64,000 nt of DNA from Phoronis australis (Eukaryota; Phoronida; Phoronidae). Under the pieces are notes generated by a model, which worked only from the letters and a program-made list of their open reading frames with translations, was not told where the DNA came from and searched no databases. The stretch lies in the NCBI GenBank assembly GCA_002633005.1, contig NMRA01000247.1, positions 193,401-257,400 of the forward strand, given 5' to 3'. A program made the position numbers and the translations under genes. How positions within the stretch are numbered: the first letter of the stretch is position 1; the number at the start of each line of letters is the position of its first letter. Shown here piece by piece: positions 1 to 14,000 of the stretch.

Positions 1-3000
1 TGCACGCGGTGGGAGCTGATCAGCGCTTATGTTATGCCTGGAATCTGCTAATCAATATTGGGTCATGCAGCATTCAGTGCTCATTGCACAGAAAATCTGG
101 ACTACCATTTGTCTAAAGGAATCAATGCCTACATCCTTCCTCCTCTGTTGCGTTGCATTGTTCCTATGTTCTCTGTAAATTAGCTTGTTTAATTTGTTTA
201 CATTTCGTTGATGCTAAGCTGGTAAACCAAATAAAGCTGTGATTACCAATTATAAAGCTTGTTAAATAAGGCTAACATTTTGCTGGTGGCATTTTCCATC
301 TGCATGGATGAAAAGCTGTTCTTTGAGTGCATTGCATGGTTTGATTGGTAGGCCTTGTTAAGTGATGAATTAATTTGACTAATGATTTCAAATTGTTCAG
401 TAATTAAAATTATTGAAGGACTTGCTTCTCAATCTCCAAAGCATTACTCAAGTTTTAAATATACTGCACTTTTCTGCAGTTTTATTTATGGTTTCTAGAT
501 GTTACATATTCTGAACGGTTAGTGTTATGTTTGTCAATGTTGTGTCTGCTATGCTTCCTCGCTACTTTGTCTGCTGTCACCTGCAACATGCGTCATGGGG
601 CCTCTCATAGTCGTTCACAAGTGCAAATTTTAACTTTTCAGTCCACATTGTTGCTCGCCTGAAATTCGCTTACGTGAAGGAGGTGCTTTATGTATAGTTA
701 CTTTGGGAGATCTTTGAGAATCGGTTCTGTTTGTTACATTAAAATAGGCTAGATTAAAGTAAAATTCACAAACTAAGTAGCATAGACTTTGGCAGCTGTA
801 TTGTGTTCATACTCACTTTATACATCTAGTAGGTGGCTTCATTCACATTTCTAGCCCAGTGTCTCTCACTGAAAGCCTTGTTTCTTGCCGTGGCATGTGC
901 TGTTGCTATCTACAGTAATGCTGTTAAGAACATTCACTTTTGATGTAGTGGAGGTCTTCATTCCTCTTGCCTCTTTGAAAGAATTCTATTGAAATTCACC
1001 CATCCGCCGTTACTTAAAATAAAGGTTGGAACGTCATGCAAACAAATTGTGAAAATATATTTTACCCCAATCCAAGTTTTATTTGGCAGAAGTCATGGTT
1101 CTTTTGATTTATACAGTAAAATCCCACGAATTCAGGACTAAAAAATGCTAAAAGAGCACTTTTTCATTTTGAAGGTCTTCTAACAAATTTTCAAAATATT
1201 GCCAGTTGCTTGATTATTGCAAAGCATCATTTTGGTACTTTGCGTCATTTATAAGAAAATGAGGAAATAAAGTTTCACGCATCCATCATCTGCGTCCTAA
1301 ATTGGAAAGACTTTGTCATACTGTTTAACAAAACACCTGCTTTGCTTCTGCCTTAATTCCTCTATACCACCATGACTCAAGTGTGCCACTGAATTTATTA
1401 TACTATGATTGGATGTTTGGCCATTACTGTCATTTCAGCCCTCATCATTAAATTCCTTATACCTCTGTAACGTTTTAGAGAGTCACACATGATTTTCAGG
1501 AACAACTGGTAGTAAATGCTTTCTTGTCTGCTGCTTTATTGAGCTCCTGTGTGATAAATTCTGCAGAAATTCTGGAAGTCTGCCGTACTTGTTATTGGAA
1601 TCCAGGAAAATTGAAAATCATTATTTGGCATTCTGAATGCCTGCGTTTTAAAGCTCTCCTGATAGTATCCAACCATTTTTAAGGTAAGATCATTTTAGAT
1701 ACAAAATCACAATGCTGCTGACTACGATTTGGATTTAATTTTTCTACATCTAGCAAGAAATCAGAACACTGGATTATTGTTGAGAATTTCATGGGATCGT
1801 GTTGAGAAAGATATTCCAACAGTTTTCTCTTGTTTAATAAACAGCAGACCGACTCTTCTGTTCAACTCTAGGTAAATCTAGTTGTGGTTCTTATCAGTGA
1901 GCATCTGTGCATGCTAACCTATTATAGAATTGTAGAAAAAATATTTTTATTTTTATTTGTATTTGTTTCATAGGTCGTCATCCTTTTTAAACCATAAACT
2001 CACAATTTTACAATGACACTAAGGGTCAATATGGTCAATACATGCATACACATGCTCTGCAGAGACAATAAAACAATTATGCAACTAAGACTTTTGTAAT
2101 AAACAATTCCTTACTTTCATTGCCAAAAAATATATTTTGCCACCTGATTTAAGACTATCTAGGAATTGTAGAAATGAGCATTTCATATGTGGTTTGTGTG
2201 TAACATTGTTTTGTTTCAGAGCCTGCAATCTTATCTTTTCACTCAAAAATATATTTGTCACTTACTGTTGATACAAATTTAGGATAATTATCTGTTTTTC
2301 TGTCCTTGAGTATATTTTATATTAAGTAAACCACTGTGTTATCCATATTCGCACTTGATGACCTCCAGTTTCAAGGTACAAACTCGAGTAAAAACTCTGG
2401 CATAGTTCCAGTATCGGTTTGAGCATAGTTTCCTGAGTTTTTCCCATTCTCGATTTTCACGCATCCATGTAGTTGAAATGCTCTTTGTGAGCCGCCTGCT
2501 AAACCTTTGACAGGGAGGGCGGATATTGCTGTACATGACAGCCTTGTTGTGGTAGTTTGTAAGTTGCTACAATCTTTGATTTGCAGTAACTTACATTCAT
2601 GGAAGTTGTTGGAAGCAGTCCAATTGTGTTTTCACATGACCATCGTGCTTTGTGCACCCACAGTGCTTTGCACATTTCATGTCTACCATAATTGTTTCTT
2701 TGATGATAACATCAGGCTACTCTATTATGGGGGTGGTTATGAATGAGGTATTTCTGTGCCAAGAGTGATGTCAACTGCATGTGGGTAAAACTGAATCAAG
2801 CAATTTTTGCCCTCTCATTTCAATTATTTATTGGTTGTATAATTCCAGTTGTTGAACTGATTATTCTGCCATATGTGTTTCTCTTAAAAAGGAGGCATTG
2901 TATGACAGGTTCACCAAAGGGAAGTAATGTGGCAGTGTGGCACAGAAAGAGAAAGAAATTTCTACCATTCAATTTCTTCTTTTGCTGAACTCAGTCTTCA

Positions 3001-3159
3001 AAATGAAAGGATGCTCATTTATTCTTTGTTTTGAGAAATTAAATCTGACAGTTTTCTTTAGCATGACCTTTTGTCTGTAACTCACATGCATAATCCATCA
3101 GCTGTCAAAGTACGAATTCAACAGTAACAATAAATTCATCCTGCTTTATGCCTGCGTCT
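1..3159. other. Non-coding, probably intron 5' of the DAPK ankyrin exons
   Basis: No exon, RNA gene or credible long ORF is visible. I looked for kinase subdomain motifs on both strands and saw none. The stretch is AT-rich with short homopolymer tracts and is most simply part of the intron between the kinase/calmodulin exons and the first ankyrin exon. Confidence 0.5.
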
Positions 3160-4963
3160 TACCGCATTCACTCTAATAAGCGTCCATGCCCCTATAAGTG
3201 CCCTTCACGCGTTGTTAGACTTTGCTAAAATAACGCCCAGTCCATGAACGCCGTGTACATGCGAAAAATGCCTTACCTACAGTTCTAAAATTCTACAGTA
3301 ACGTCTTCAATTTATCAATAGGATCCAACAGTCCTGAAAAAAATCAGTATTCACGGAATTTGTAGACCACGAGCCTCGCCGCTATGTCGGTATTTAGCCG
3401 TGACTATACTTCTGGCCTCAGCATCACTAAAAACAAATGGGATTTTGCTGATATCAAGGATCTTATACTATCAGTCAGTTAGCAATACATATATGACCCA
3501 ATATTTGTAATAATAGGGTGTAAATTATTGCTAAGAAAATCTGAAGAAATTCTGTTTATAACATAATTTTGTGGTGTCAGCTTACAATTGACTAGCCAGC
3601 AATATTATTCTAACTTTACAATTTTGCACTTAAACCTGTAAATTGAGATATTGGTCCTAGATTTAGAGGATTTTGAGTTTGACTAACATCTGGTGGCAAA
3701 TTAGAACTCAGCAGCTTATTCAAGTGGACAACAGGTCACACAAGAACACATGTTAGTAGTAATAAATAAGTAGAATTGATACTAGAATTAACATTTTTAT
3801 TATTAGGAACTTATAATCCTTTGTTTGCTGTTCTGAGTCTGTCATGAATGCTTTGGAGGACTTATGGTGATTCATTGGTAGGAAAGTCAAGAAGTAGGTC
3901 TCACAAGTTCAGCGTACATTTTTGAAACCTATATGAATAGCAGTGAACACGTGGTTAGGTAAAGAACAGAGCTTACTACTAATGTTCAACTTAAGAAATT
4001 TGATTGGAGTTTGGAATTCTTGTTGTGGAGAACACTGGTCTAATAAGAACTTGACGGAGTAAGCTCACAAGGAAGTGCGCGCTACATACCTGTCGTTGAA
4101 GACATTAATCATCGGGAACTATCCATTTATGACACGGGTAGCATAGCATTGGCAAAAAATAAATATTGGCACTATAATTTCCTTAAGTTTCTAATACCAT
4201 AAAAAAGTTTGCGTTATTTTCAAGAGAAATTAATTATAATTGGTGATTTTAAAGTCAAAATAACCCACTGATAGTCAACGCGTCCGCACCCTTGCAATTC
4301 CCCTCCGAATATCCCGGAAAATAAGTGTTAGACTGTCACGTATCCAGTCACCCGGCGACTCACCGAGACAATTTTTTAACTCGGGCAAATGAACTCTGAT
4401 GACAAGCACGTGCTTGCTCACTCACACAATACGCACTGCAGACGAACTTCAAAACAAACGTCACGTGACAACAACATGTGTGTTCGTCCAGAAATTTTCT
4501 TGTGTTGCGGGGAATGATCTAGCACATATTTGGACTTATGTGCAGTTAATCCGAACTCCACAAAAACTTAAAAATCTTGGGAACTCTATTTAGAAAACTT
4601 AAAGAGGACTTCAGGTAATTTGTTGAGTCAAAACTATATTTTTATTCAAGAATTCAAGTTGACCTATCGACAATCGCGAGGTAGCGATGCTTCAGTCGGC
4701 TAGTTTTCGCCCTGGGATTTCAGAGCAATTTTCTGAAAAATGATCGTATAACAACGAAGTTTAATAGTAATGCACCACAATTTTGTAGAAAGTCTGTCAT
4801 AGGTTACAGATACGTCACAGAGCGTAAATTTGATGAATCCTAGCTTAAGATTTTCACGCGTTTCGGAGACCGGGTTGCAACCACTTTAGGCCATGATAAG
4901 CACCCCCCATCCTGAAACAAATTTTTCTAAGTGCCCTGGGCGTTTTTTAGAGCAAATACTGTA
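3160..4963. mobile_element. Non-autonomous DNA transposon, copy 1 (terminal inverted repeats)
   Basis: Both ends carry the same inverted terminal motif: the left end reads taCCGCATTCACTCTAA and the right end, reverse-complemented, reads taCAGTATTTGCTCTAA. The ends are bordered by TA, suggesting a TA target duplication. The 5' part (to about 3413) and 3' part (from about 4050) match copy 2 at 6374-7852 almost base for base, while the middle differs. No transposase ORF is present. Confidence 0.75.
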
Positions 4964-6373
4964 TGTCAGAAATTTACTTTGTTCTTAGACCACCTACGGA
5001 TATAAAACTGATAACTTGTTTTTTACTTATGTGGGAAATGGTGCTTAGGTTTGGAATGAACTGACTGGTCATTCTTGCAATATTGACCTGCGTGTTCTTT
5101 CCAGAAGTCGTCTCTAATTTGTGTATCTACAAGTTTAAACCAATTTTGTAACTGTACAGTGCTCAAAAATACATCTAGAGAAAGGATCAGCCAAATGGCG
5201 ATGAACCGTAAGTGATTGTCATCATGACAGTGCATACTGCTGTACTTAACAACATACCCTAGCAATGTTCCTGCTTCATTTTCTGACACTGATGGGTATT
5301 CTTTGCACTTTGACATCGTTCCAGCAGTAATGTGTCTCACTTTTTCAAATCAGTTGTCCTGTTTTTTCATGCCCAAATGTTGGCAAATATGGGATGTTTG
5401 TGATGACCAAGACTTTCGTGCCTCTGCCTGTGGAGTGCCCTTGTTTTGGCGTGCTCATTTCCATTTTAACAACTTGGGAATTTCGTGAGGTCACATTTGA
5501 GGAGTTGACATTATGTTAAGCATCCTACTACAGGACAATTTTGTTCACCATTTGACAACATGTTGGATTATTTTAATGGCCATTTCTAGGTATGCTATCG
5601 CCAATTGTGATGAATAAAGGGTATTTTTCAAGCACTGCTGGAAGTGATCTGCAAAAGCCAGTATTTAGACAGATGGGTACAGCAGCTTTCAGAAATATCA
5701 AATCAATACCCTTGTAAATATAATAGCTCATTTGTTAATAGGGTTGTATTGATGGTTGTGATACATTTGCTTCTATTCATGGCCATTTACTAAAACTTAA
5801 ACTTGTGACAAAAGTTGGCAAAAAAATTGTCAAAACACAATAAGGTATCATTACTAGCAATTTACCAGTTATGATTCCACTCACACTTTGGCCAAGACTG
5901 TGAACTTTGGATTTGTAGCTGTCAATAGGTCTTAAGGTTGCTGCCATCTTTCTCAGATTAGAATTGGTATCTGTTGGTTGTTTGATGAATTTTTGTGGAC
6001 TTATGTTGGCTCTTTAGGGAACTGAGTCCCCTGTGAAGTCAAAGTAACAATTGGAAATGACAGTCTCTATTTGCGCTGTCACGGTTCCGTTGCAGGAAAA
6101 GTGGGAAATAACAAGTGTGTAATCTTGTGATACGGCGTACATCTTTTAGGCCTGGTTGGGTCTCTGCAATTGGTTATTTGGCCATTTTTTACGGTGTCTA
6201 AAAGTAATTTTTAAACATTAACTTTAAAATTTGTTAATTGACATTGTCATTTTTGCGACATCAAAAGTGTATGCTAGCAGCAAGTCCTGAAACCCTTTCC
6301 CCAGTCTCCCTAAAGCATACAAATTGTGCACTCCAGAAAATGGCAGTAATTGAACGGTCTCTTATTCAGATAT
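4964..6373. other. Intronic DNA between the two transposon copies
   Basis: There is no gene or RNA. Small ORFs on both strands here have no recognisable domain and no splice context. Confidence 0.5.
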
Positions 6374-7852
6374 ATCACATTCACCCTAATAACTGCCCAT
6401 GCCCCTATAAGTGCCCCCAACGCGTTTTCAGACTTTGCTAAAATAAGCGCCCATTCCATGAACGTGTATTTGCGAAAAATGCCTTACCTACAGTAATAAA
6501 ATTCTACACTAACCACTTTAATTTATCAATAATATCCGACAGTCCGGAAAAAAATGGTTGTGCGCGGAATTTGTAGACCACGAGCCTCGCCGCTATGTCG
6601 GTATTTAGCCGTGACTATACACTTCAAACTTCCACCGTGCCTCAAGAAGAATGCAAAAGTTTTGCTGATCTTGCAAGGAATGCATGTGTCGTACTAGGGC
6701 CTTTAAGAACATACGCAGCATACTTGTCAACGGGATTGTATTGTAGATATTTCCTGCCCTCAACAGGAATCCAAATTTCTTCAACACGTTAAAACTGTGA
6801 ATCGAAGACTAATAAAAAACTCAACCAGTGTTAAAAGCACGTGACCAGGAAGCGCGCGCTACATACGTGTACATGTACCGGCTGTCATCAAAGACATTAG
6901 TCGGGAACTTTCCATTCATGAAACGGGTAGTATAGCATCGACAAGAAATAAATATTGGCACAAATTTCCAGCAGTTTCTAATACCAGAAAAAAATTTGCG
7001 TTGTTTTTAAGAGGGGTTGTTTGGTTAACCACAATTGGTGTTTTCAAAGCCAAATATCCGATAAAATGACTACTGACTGTGAATGCTTACACACCCTTAC
7101 ACCAAAAAATAACTGTCAGACAGTCATGTACGCATCCAGCCACACGTCAACTAATATGGGCCTTACGGAGACAATTGTCAAACGTTTTTTAGCAGATGAG
7201 ACCGGCAAGTTCTGAATGAATCATGTTGTGCTTGTGCTAATTTCTGTAAATACAATACACATCTAGCTCGTTAGATTGCGTTCATACTCTGGCAAATGAA
7301 CTCTGGTAACTCACACGTGCTCACTTACAAACGCAGATGAACTTCAAAACAATTGTCACGTGACAACAACATGTCCAGAGATTTTTTTTCGTGTTACCGG
7401 GTAAGCCTATGATCATAGATGGCACGATCTAGCTCAGATTTGGACTTAACCTGCTGTTAATCCCGACTCCACGAGAACTTAAAAATCTTAGAAAACTTAA
7501 GGAGGATTTCAGGTTATTTGCTTGAGTTGAAACTGTATTTTTATTCAAGCATTCAAAGTACCATGTCAACCATTGCACAGAGTCAGTCGGCGACTTTCGT
7601 CCTGGAATTTATGCACAATTTTGTGTAAAATGATCGTAATTTAACAACAAAGTTTGATAGCAATGTACCACAACTTTGTAGAAAGTCTGTCATAGGTTAC
7701 ACATACGTCACAGAGCATAAATGTGATGAATCTTAGCTTCCGATTTCACCTGTTTCGGCGACCGGGTTTCAACCACCTTGGGTTAAAATAAGCGCCCCCC
7801 GAAGCGAATTTTTCTAAGCGCCCTCAGGGCGGTTACTAGGCCAAATACGGTT
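6374..7852. mobile_element. Non-autonomous DNA transposon, copy 2
   Basis: This is the second copy of the 3160-4963 element in the same orientation. It shares the left-end block (the track from gcccctataagtgccc through the cgctatgtcggtatttagccg run) and a long right-end block finishing in aagcgccctcagggcggtta and ccaaatacgg. It is shorter than copy 1 because the middle differs. It ends only about 60 bp before the first visible DAPK exon. Confidence 0.75.
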
Positions 7853-7911
7853 AGCTTGTTTGCAAGGCAAGTGCATTGTATAACATTTGATTGTGTATTT
7901 TTAAATGGCAG

Positions 7912-8031
7912 GAGCAAGAAGAGGACAACTTTCTTATGCAAGCACTCCTTCATGCTGCTGAGGATGGTAATGTGTTTGGAGTGAAACAGCTGTTGGATCT
8001 CACCAAGTTTGATATCAATCAGTTGAATAAG
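7912..8031 (+). CDS. DAPK1: DAPK exon: acidic linker and first ankyrin unit
   Basis: This 120-bp phase 0-0 exon encodes 40 residues starting EQEEDNFLMQALLHAAEDGN. It matches the segment of vertebrate DAPK1 that follows the kinase/calmodulin region and begins the ankyrin block. The acceptor is ttaaatggcag and the donor is aag|gtaaaa. Confidence 0.93.
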
Positions 8032-11000
8032 GTAAAATATGGCCCTTTGGGTAGATTTTTACTGCTCTGAATTTTTGTATAGTAGTGGAGTTATGCGTTA
8101 CAAATAGACAAATTTCCCAGAAACAAATTTGATGTCGTCCAAATGAAGTGGGGTAAAACCAGTGCTTGAATTCGATTACAAATTCATTACTGTGTCATGT
8201 CAATAAAAACCAGTGCTGAAAGCTCGAATGTACTGTTAAAAGAGAAATGTGAATGTTGGCCTTCAAGATCACGATATTTCAGTGCCATTATTTGTATGCA
8301 TGAGCAAGCCATATGTTTCTCAATGATGTTATGCTACATTTATTTGGAAGTGTTCACTTGGCTTTTGGACCTCTCACGCTGAACTTGACATGATTTTAAA
8401 ACATTTTTCTTTGCATAGGTAGCTGCATAGATCAATGTATGTCACCGTTGGATTTGCTTATAACAGCTATACTTCCGTTTCGTTCCAGAGCGGATCTACC
8501 ATCTTACACATGGCTGCTGGCTGTGGTCACGTAGATGTCATTAGGGTGTTGGAGGAGAAGGGAGTCAATCTCAATGCAACTGACAAGGTAGGCATGCCTG
8601 TTATATAGTATGTCACTTTAAAGATATATTCGTAGGTACCAAACACCGCAGCAGCAATGTTGTTGCCATTGATTGATAGGTGGCAATGGTTGGGGTATCA
8701 TGTATTGCGAATATATGTAAATATAAACAACAATTGATGAAACGCAGAAGATTTAGCATTGGTAATGAAAGTGAATTCATGAAACGAACAATTCAGATTT
8801 AAGACCTCTGTTGGTGAAGAAGTTTGGAACAGACAGGTAGATCTTATTGGTATGGTAGTTTGCGAGCCAAATTGTTGACTAGATTGCTGGCAAAAGTTAC
8901 GCACCAACATTATGTAAAATTATGATCACCTCATTATCAACACCGATTGTGTGGTAGGCCTCTCATGAGGGTTCATTGTCAATGTTGAACAAGCTTTTGA
9001 AAAGATGGAAAAGTTAACTTTTTATGATTCTCATTTACTACACACCTGTTTATTGACAGTTAATATTGTGACGTTTGTTTTGTTATTTTGGTAATCTGTT
9101 GTATAGTATAACATCCGCTACTACCATGTCATGAGAATAGCCTGTACAAACCTTGCTAGACCAAGGCTAGGCTAGGTGAGGTGCTTTACCCCAAACAAGC
9201 AGCAAGTCAAGCTTGTTCATAAGCAATGAGCACAAGTAAATTTTTTTACAAAGCACTACGCGTGTAATTATTCCGGCCATATTAACTTATTGCATTGGAA
9301 ACAAAGGGCATTGTATTGTGCTATCTGCAGTTCTGTGACCATTTTGCAGCATGGTGATTCTGCTCTGTACTGGGCTGCACGACAAGGCCAAGTCAGTGTA
9401 ATTAGACACATGAAGGGAAAAGGTGTGTCGCTTGACATGCAAAATAAGGTGAGCCTTGGCCTAATGATCAATAGATGTTTGTTTGCAGTGAGGCTATAAT
9501 GTCTGATTTCCTATTCGGTGGAACCTCGCAAAAAGCTTTTTGGCAATGTTTTGCATTTGTTGAACAAAGCTTCATCAAACTACGTCATGTGTTCTGCTAT
9601 AAACCTCCACATTCTAAGTAATGTTTCATACTCATGTGAGTTTGATTTCACTGACTGATGTTTTTGTCAATGTTATGGGTAACAGTTATCTCCATAAGAT
9701 CTACAAATGGTATACAATTTGGTAGATTTACAAAAAATGATGGTCATCTGTCATAGTGTGATATACTAACAATTACTGTTTCATTTTGATATGAACTTTT
9801 GGAATGTTTGCTAATTCTTCCAACCACTTTATGAAATATGAATTTCTGGGGCTTCTAGGGAAAGGGTTTGGAGGTTTGGAAGATTTTTGTTGTGTTATGA
9901 AGCAAAGACAGTTGCTGTTCGTTTCTCTTGCTTTAATGATTTGAGGTTTTCTTTAGAAACTCATGGTTCCTTTTACTTTGTCAATAGATTTGGGCAAGAA
10001 GTGCTGACATTATCAATTTCCTTATCACTTGCACTCATCTAAATCCTTTTGTTTGGAACAGAGCAATTGCCTTGTTAGCTATAATGACTTTACATCAATA
10101 AAACACTGGCTGAAATGAATTGAAGCATCATACACTGCTGAAATTAAATTCCTTGGAAAAAATTAAGTCAAGTTCATTTTTCCAATGGAAATGCAAAAGA
10201 ATATATTCATCTTAGTAGATGATTGGCAAGCAAGTCACAATGTGGAAAATAGTCTGCACGAAGGTTTAAAAAAGGGTTAGGTTGATAACCAGATTTGGAA
10301 GCTGCTGCCATCTGGAGTTAAAACTGAACAAGATTTATTTGTCATGCATTGCCTGAGTATTTCTACACTATGCAGTTGTCGTAAGAGGATTTGGGGCGAT
10401 TTTAGGAGCACGGGCATTACCATAAAATGTTTTAGCATGTTGTTGTGAGAGCTTTTATGGACATCTTTCTTCGAAAATTATGTTTGTCCAGCTTACAACA
10501 TCCTTACTTCATCCAGTGGCTGTCCCTGTTTTAAGTTCATACCTGGTTTCACTTTATAATTTTTTAATTTGGAATCCCTTTTTGTAAAAGCAAATGAGTG
10601 TCCAGCATCAAAGATTTGTTATATTGTTGTAAGAATAGGTGTGAATAACCAGTAACAGATCAGTGGCATTGTATCACAGATATTTATATGGAACAGCAAT
10701 TTGTTTTATAGGCAGACATTTTGTGACTGATGTCCCTCATTGTCACAACCTCTGCAGCACTGATCCAAAGTGTGACATATTTGAAGTTGGGACAATTTGG
10801 GGACGTTGTGATAATTTTGCAAAAAGCCTCCTTTCAACACCTGCCTGTACATGTATGTTTGAGTGTGCAGTCTGGACTATTGATAGTACTGAAATATTGT
10901 CCACCCAGACAAAAGCTTTGCCTTATTGTTTCTGCTTTGTAATCGCTTTACCCAGAATGCAGCCTCACTCTCGCTTCCCTTCAATTTCAGTCAGGGGAGG

Positions 11001-14000
11001 CGGCAATACACATTGCTGCCCGTTATGGACATAATCACGTGGTTAAGGAACTTACAGATGAGGGCGTTAATGCTAATATACAAGATCAGGTATTGGACAC
11101 TTCAAGATTTGATGTAGAAGTTTGAATTCCACTGAAGAGTACTTCCGTTTCTGGAACAGCCTTCTCAATGAGGCGCAGATCAAGAGGGCGTCCCATTTTT
11201 CCAGAACCCCTTACTCATTCATGTTTATATTGCACCGTTGAATGAATCTTAAGCACCTACTTTCTTCTTCTCAGGTATTCCCTGGAAAAATTCTAGATAA
11301 ATAAGGTCATTTCTGTTCTAAACGACTGCTCTCGGGCTCATGCATTGTCAAATATCTGTGCCCTAGGGTATATTGTTGGTCAGTAACATATGCATAATTA
11401 ATTAGAATTAGGAGGAGTTCATCCGCCATTGTTCTGTTCCCTTAGAAAACTTTAAAAGTGAGAAATTGAAATTCTTTGTCATTTGTTTAGTTTTAAGGAA
11501 GTGATGTCATTTTGAAAGAGCAGCAGGTGGGAATGAATTCTGTGCATAAAATGGTTTTTTAAAACTGTTCTGAAGATCGGGAGAAAATGTCTTTAAAAAC
11601 TATTGTTTTGAAGTGAGTGGAGAATTTTATTGTGAACTGTAAAATTGCGTCTGTGAACTGTGAAGTGATAGCCTAAATTTTGCATTCGTGAACTGTGATG
11701 TCCCCTCTCTAACTGTTGATGGACGTGCTCAATCACCCATTGGACAAGCCTATGATCTGAAGGCAATTTTTTATCAGAAACATTTCTACAGTTCAAGAAA
11801 CTTACTCTACAAATTGTTTCTGTGTTGCTAGCATGGTGAGACCGCATTACACAGCGCTGCTTGGAGTGGCTATCCAGCTATCTGTACCCTCTTGTGTGAC
11901 ATCAAGTGTAATGTTGATCTTACTAACAAGGTAACTGCTTACCGAACTGTGTGAGATTTTTTGTGAGTTATTACAACATACCTTCACAAAGTTTAGTGTG
12001 TAACGTACTCAGCAAGAAAACATAACCTTTATAATATTGTACCTGAAACCTCCGTCTTTCTTTGAGGAGGAATTTTATTAAATACTATTATACTTGTTTC
12101 TTGATTTACCACATGCTTTGCATAGCGACTGTGCCTTGTTCAAAAATAATATTTTCTTCTTTGCATAGCCCGTTTCTTTCTAAAAGTCGGTCCATATAAC
12201 TATTTTCTTTTCTCACTGACTATTTTGAAATAAAATCAAAGTATGTGGGCTGAGGTAATTGTCAATCTTTGTAAAATTGTTTTACAATACGTGTAATATC
12301 CACTTATTATATAGTTTGTAAAAGTGTATTATCCAAACAAAAAATGCTGTTTAGATTTTTTAAAAACTCACGTTCAAAGCAAAAAGTTGATACACTTCTC
12401 AAAATACTTGTCACGTTATTACTAAAACTTGTGTGACATTTTAAGGAGTGGATCCAGACTTTCAGTTATGAGAAATTTTAAAAATTTCATTTTTTTTAAT
12501 TTAAATTTAGTAGTTGATGGAATGGGAAGAAATTCACGAAGGTTGACAGATTTCATATTTTGTTGAAACTGGTCTTCTGTATACGAGGAATTGCTAAGTT
12601 TTATCTCTGTCAAATGAGGTCTTCAAGACTTTTGTTGCCCTATTTCCAAGTTCATGGCACTCTCGTTTAATTAGTAAATTTTGAGCTAAAAGATTTGTTA
12701 AAAATTTCACTTTTTCTAATGATTGCAATATAAAGTATTCATTCACAAGGATACCTAATATTATCATGTGCACGAACTTTGAATCATCTGATCAAACCCC
12801 TGCAATGTGTACAGGAGCCTTAACATCAAACAAAACCCATACATATAATATCACTGTAAAATTATCTGCTTGAACATGAATTCATCCACATTAATCACTT
12901 GTTCATTTTTGGGAAGTTTTCTTGTCGACGATTTCTGTTCACGTGAATGTGTTTGAGGTTTTAGGTGTTTGTAAACACAATCGTGTTGTTGGATTTAAAT
13001 CAAATTGGTGCACAGTTTTGATTCATTAGTTCAGATGTTTCAAGGTGTGAGGCATTTGATTGTTTGGTATCCTTACATTTATTGATCATAGGATATTGGA
13101 TAAACGTGGATTTGTCTTCCTCTGTAGGACAAAGAGACTGCCCTTCACTGTGCATCTGCCAGGGGAAATTCTGATTGTGTGCAGATACTGGTCAAAGCCG
13201 GTGCTAATCTTAATTTACAGGACAAGGTAGTGGAATAAAGTTTGAAAGGAGAACCTTTTGTATACTTTTGCGCAGAATCCTTTTGTCAGGAATTTTGTCA
13301 GATTAGGCACCTTTTCATTGAGAAACTGGTCATGAAAACGTCACCCTTCTGAGCGGCAGGTTCTCTACCTCTTCTATGGCAGTACCCCCGCCAGGGTAGA
13401 CGTACACCGATTTAGTCCTTTTGTAGTTATCGCGTGGTGTTTCCTCTAACTTCCAGAGGAACAAAATTCAACCAAGACATTTCAGTCCAGTTGATCACAT
13501 GGGATATATTGACGTGGTATTGCAGCTTTCATTCAATACTGCAGTGACATCAGGTCAGGCAGGATCAATTTAATATAATTTTTGCAAACCGAACTTTGGA
13601 AGTTATTTTTTAGTGTACAACCTGTTTTTGTTCAAGGGAACAAGTAATATTCATTAAAGCAAGATTTTGACTGCTGTTTCCTTTTCAAATGTTTGGGTTA
13701 CTGTGGATCTTGTTTGTGTGCGGGTCTTGAAGGAATGTATTCTCTATGACCTGTTTTAGTCTGTGTCATAGTGATATGGCCCTATTGACCATGGCTTACC
13801 ATTACAGCAAGGTTGCACAGCGCTGCACTTAGCCTGTCACAGACACCACACATCTATAGCAGTACAACTCTTGAACTCAGGTTGTGATATCAACATCTCT
13901 GATGAGGTAGGCAGCCTTTTTAGTTTGATTTGATAAAGATAATGATGATATATTTTGGCAACAGTTCTGAATTAGTTCACTTCATGTGAAAAACAACTTA

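Noticed and set aside
1-7911. Kinase exons of DAPK in the first 8 kb
   Set aside because: No HRDLKPEN-like, DFG-like or APE-like segment and no calmodulin-binding helix visible in any frame; transposon copies fill much of the region.
10663-11034. 123-residue plus-strand ORF
   Set aside because: It overlaps the true ankyrin exon 10991-11089 in another frame and has no domain.
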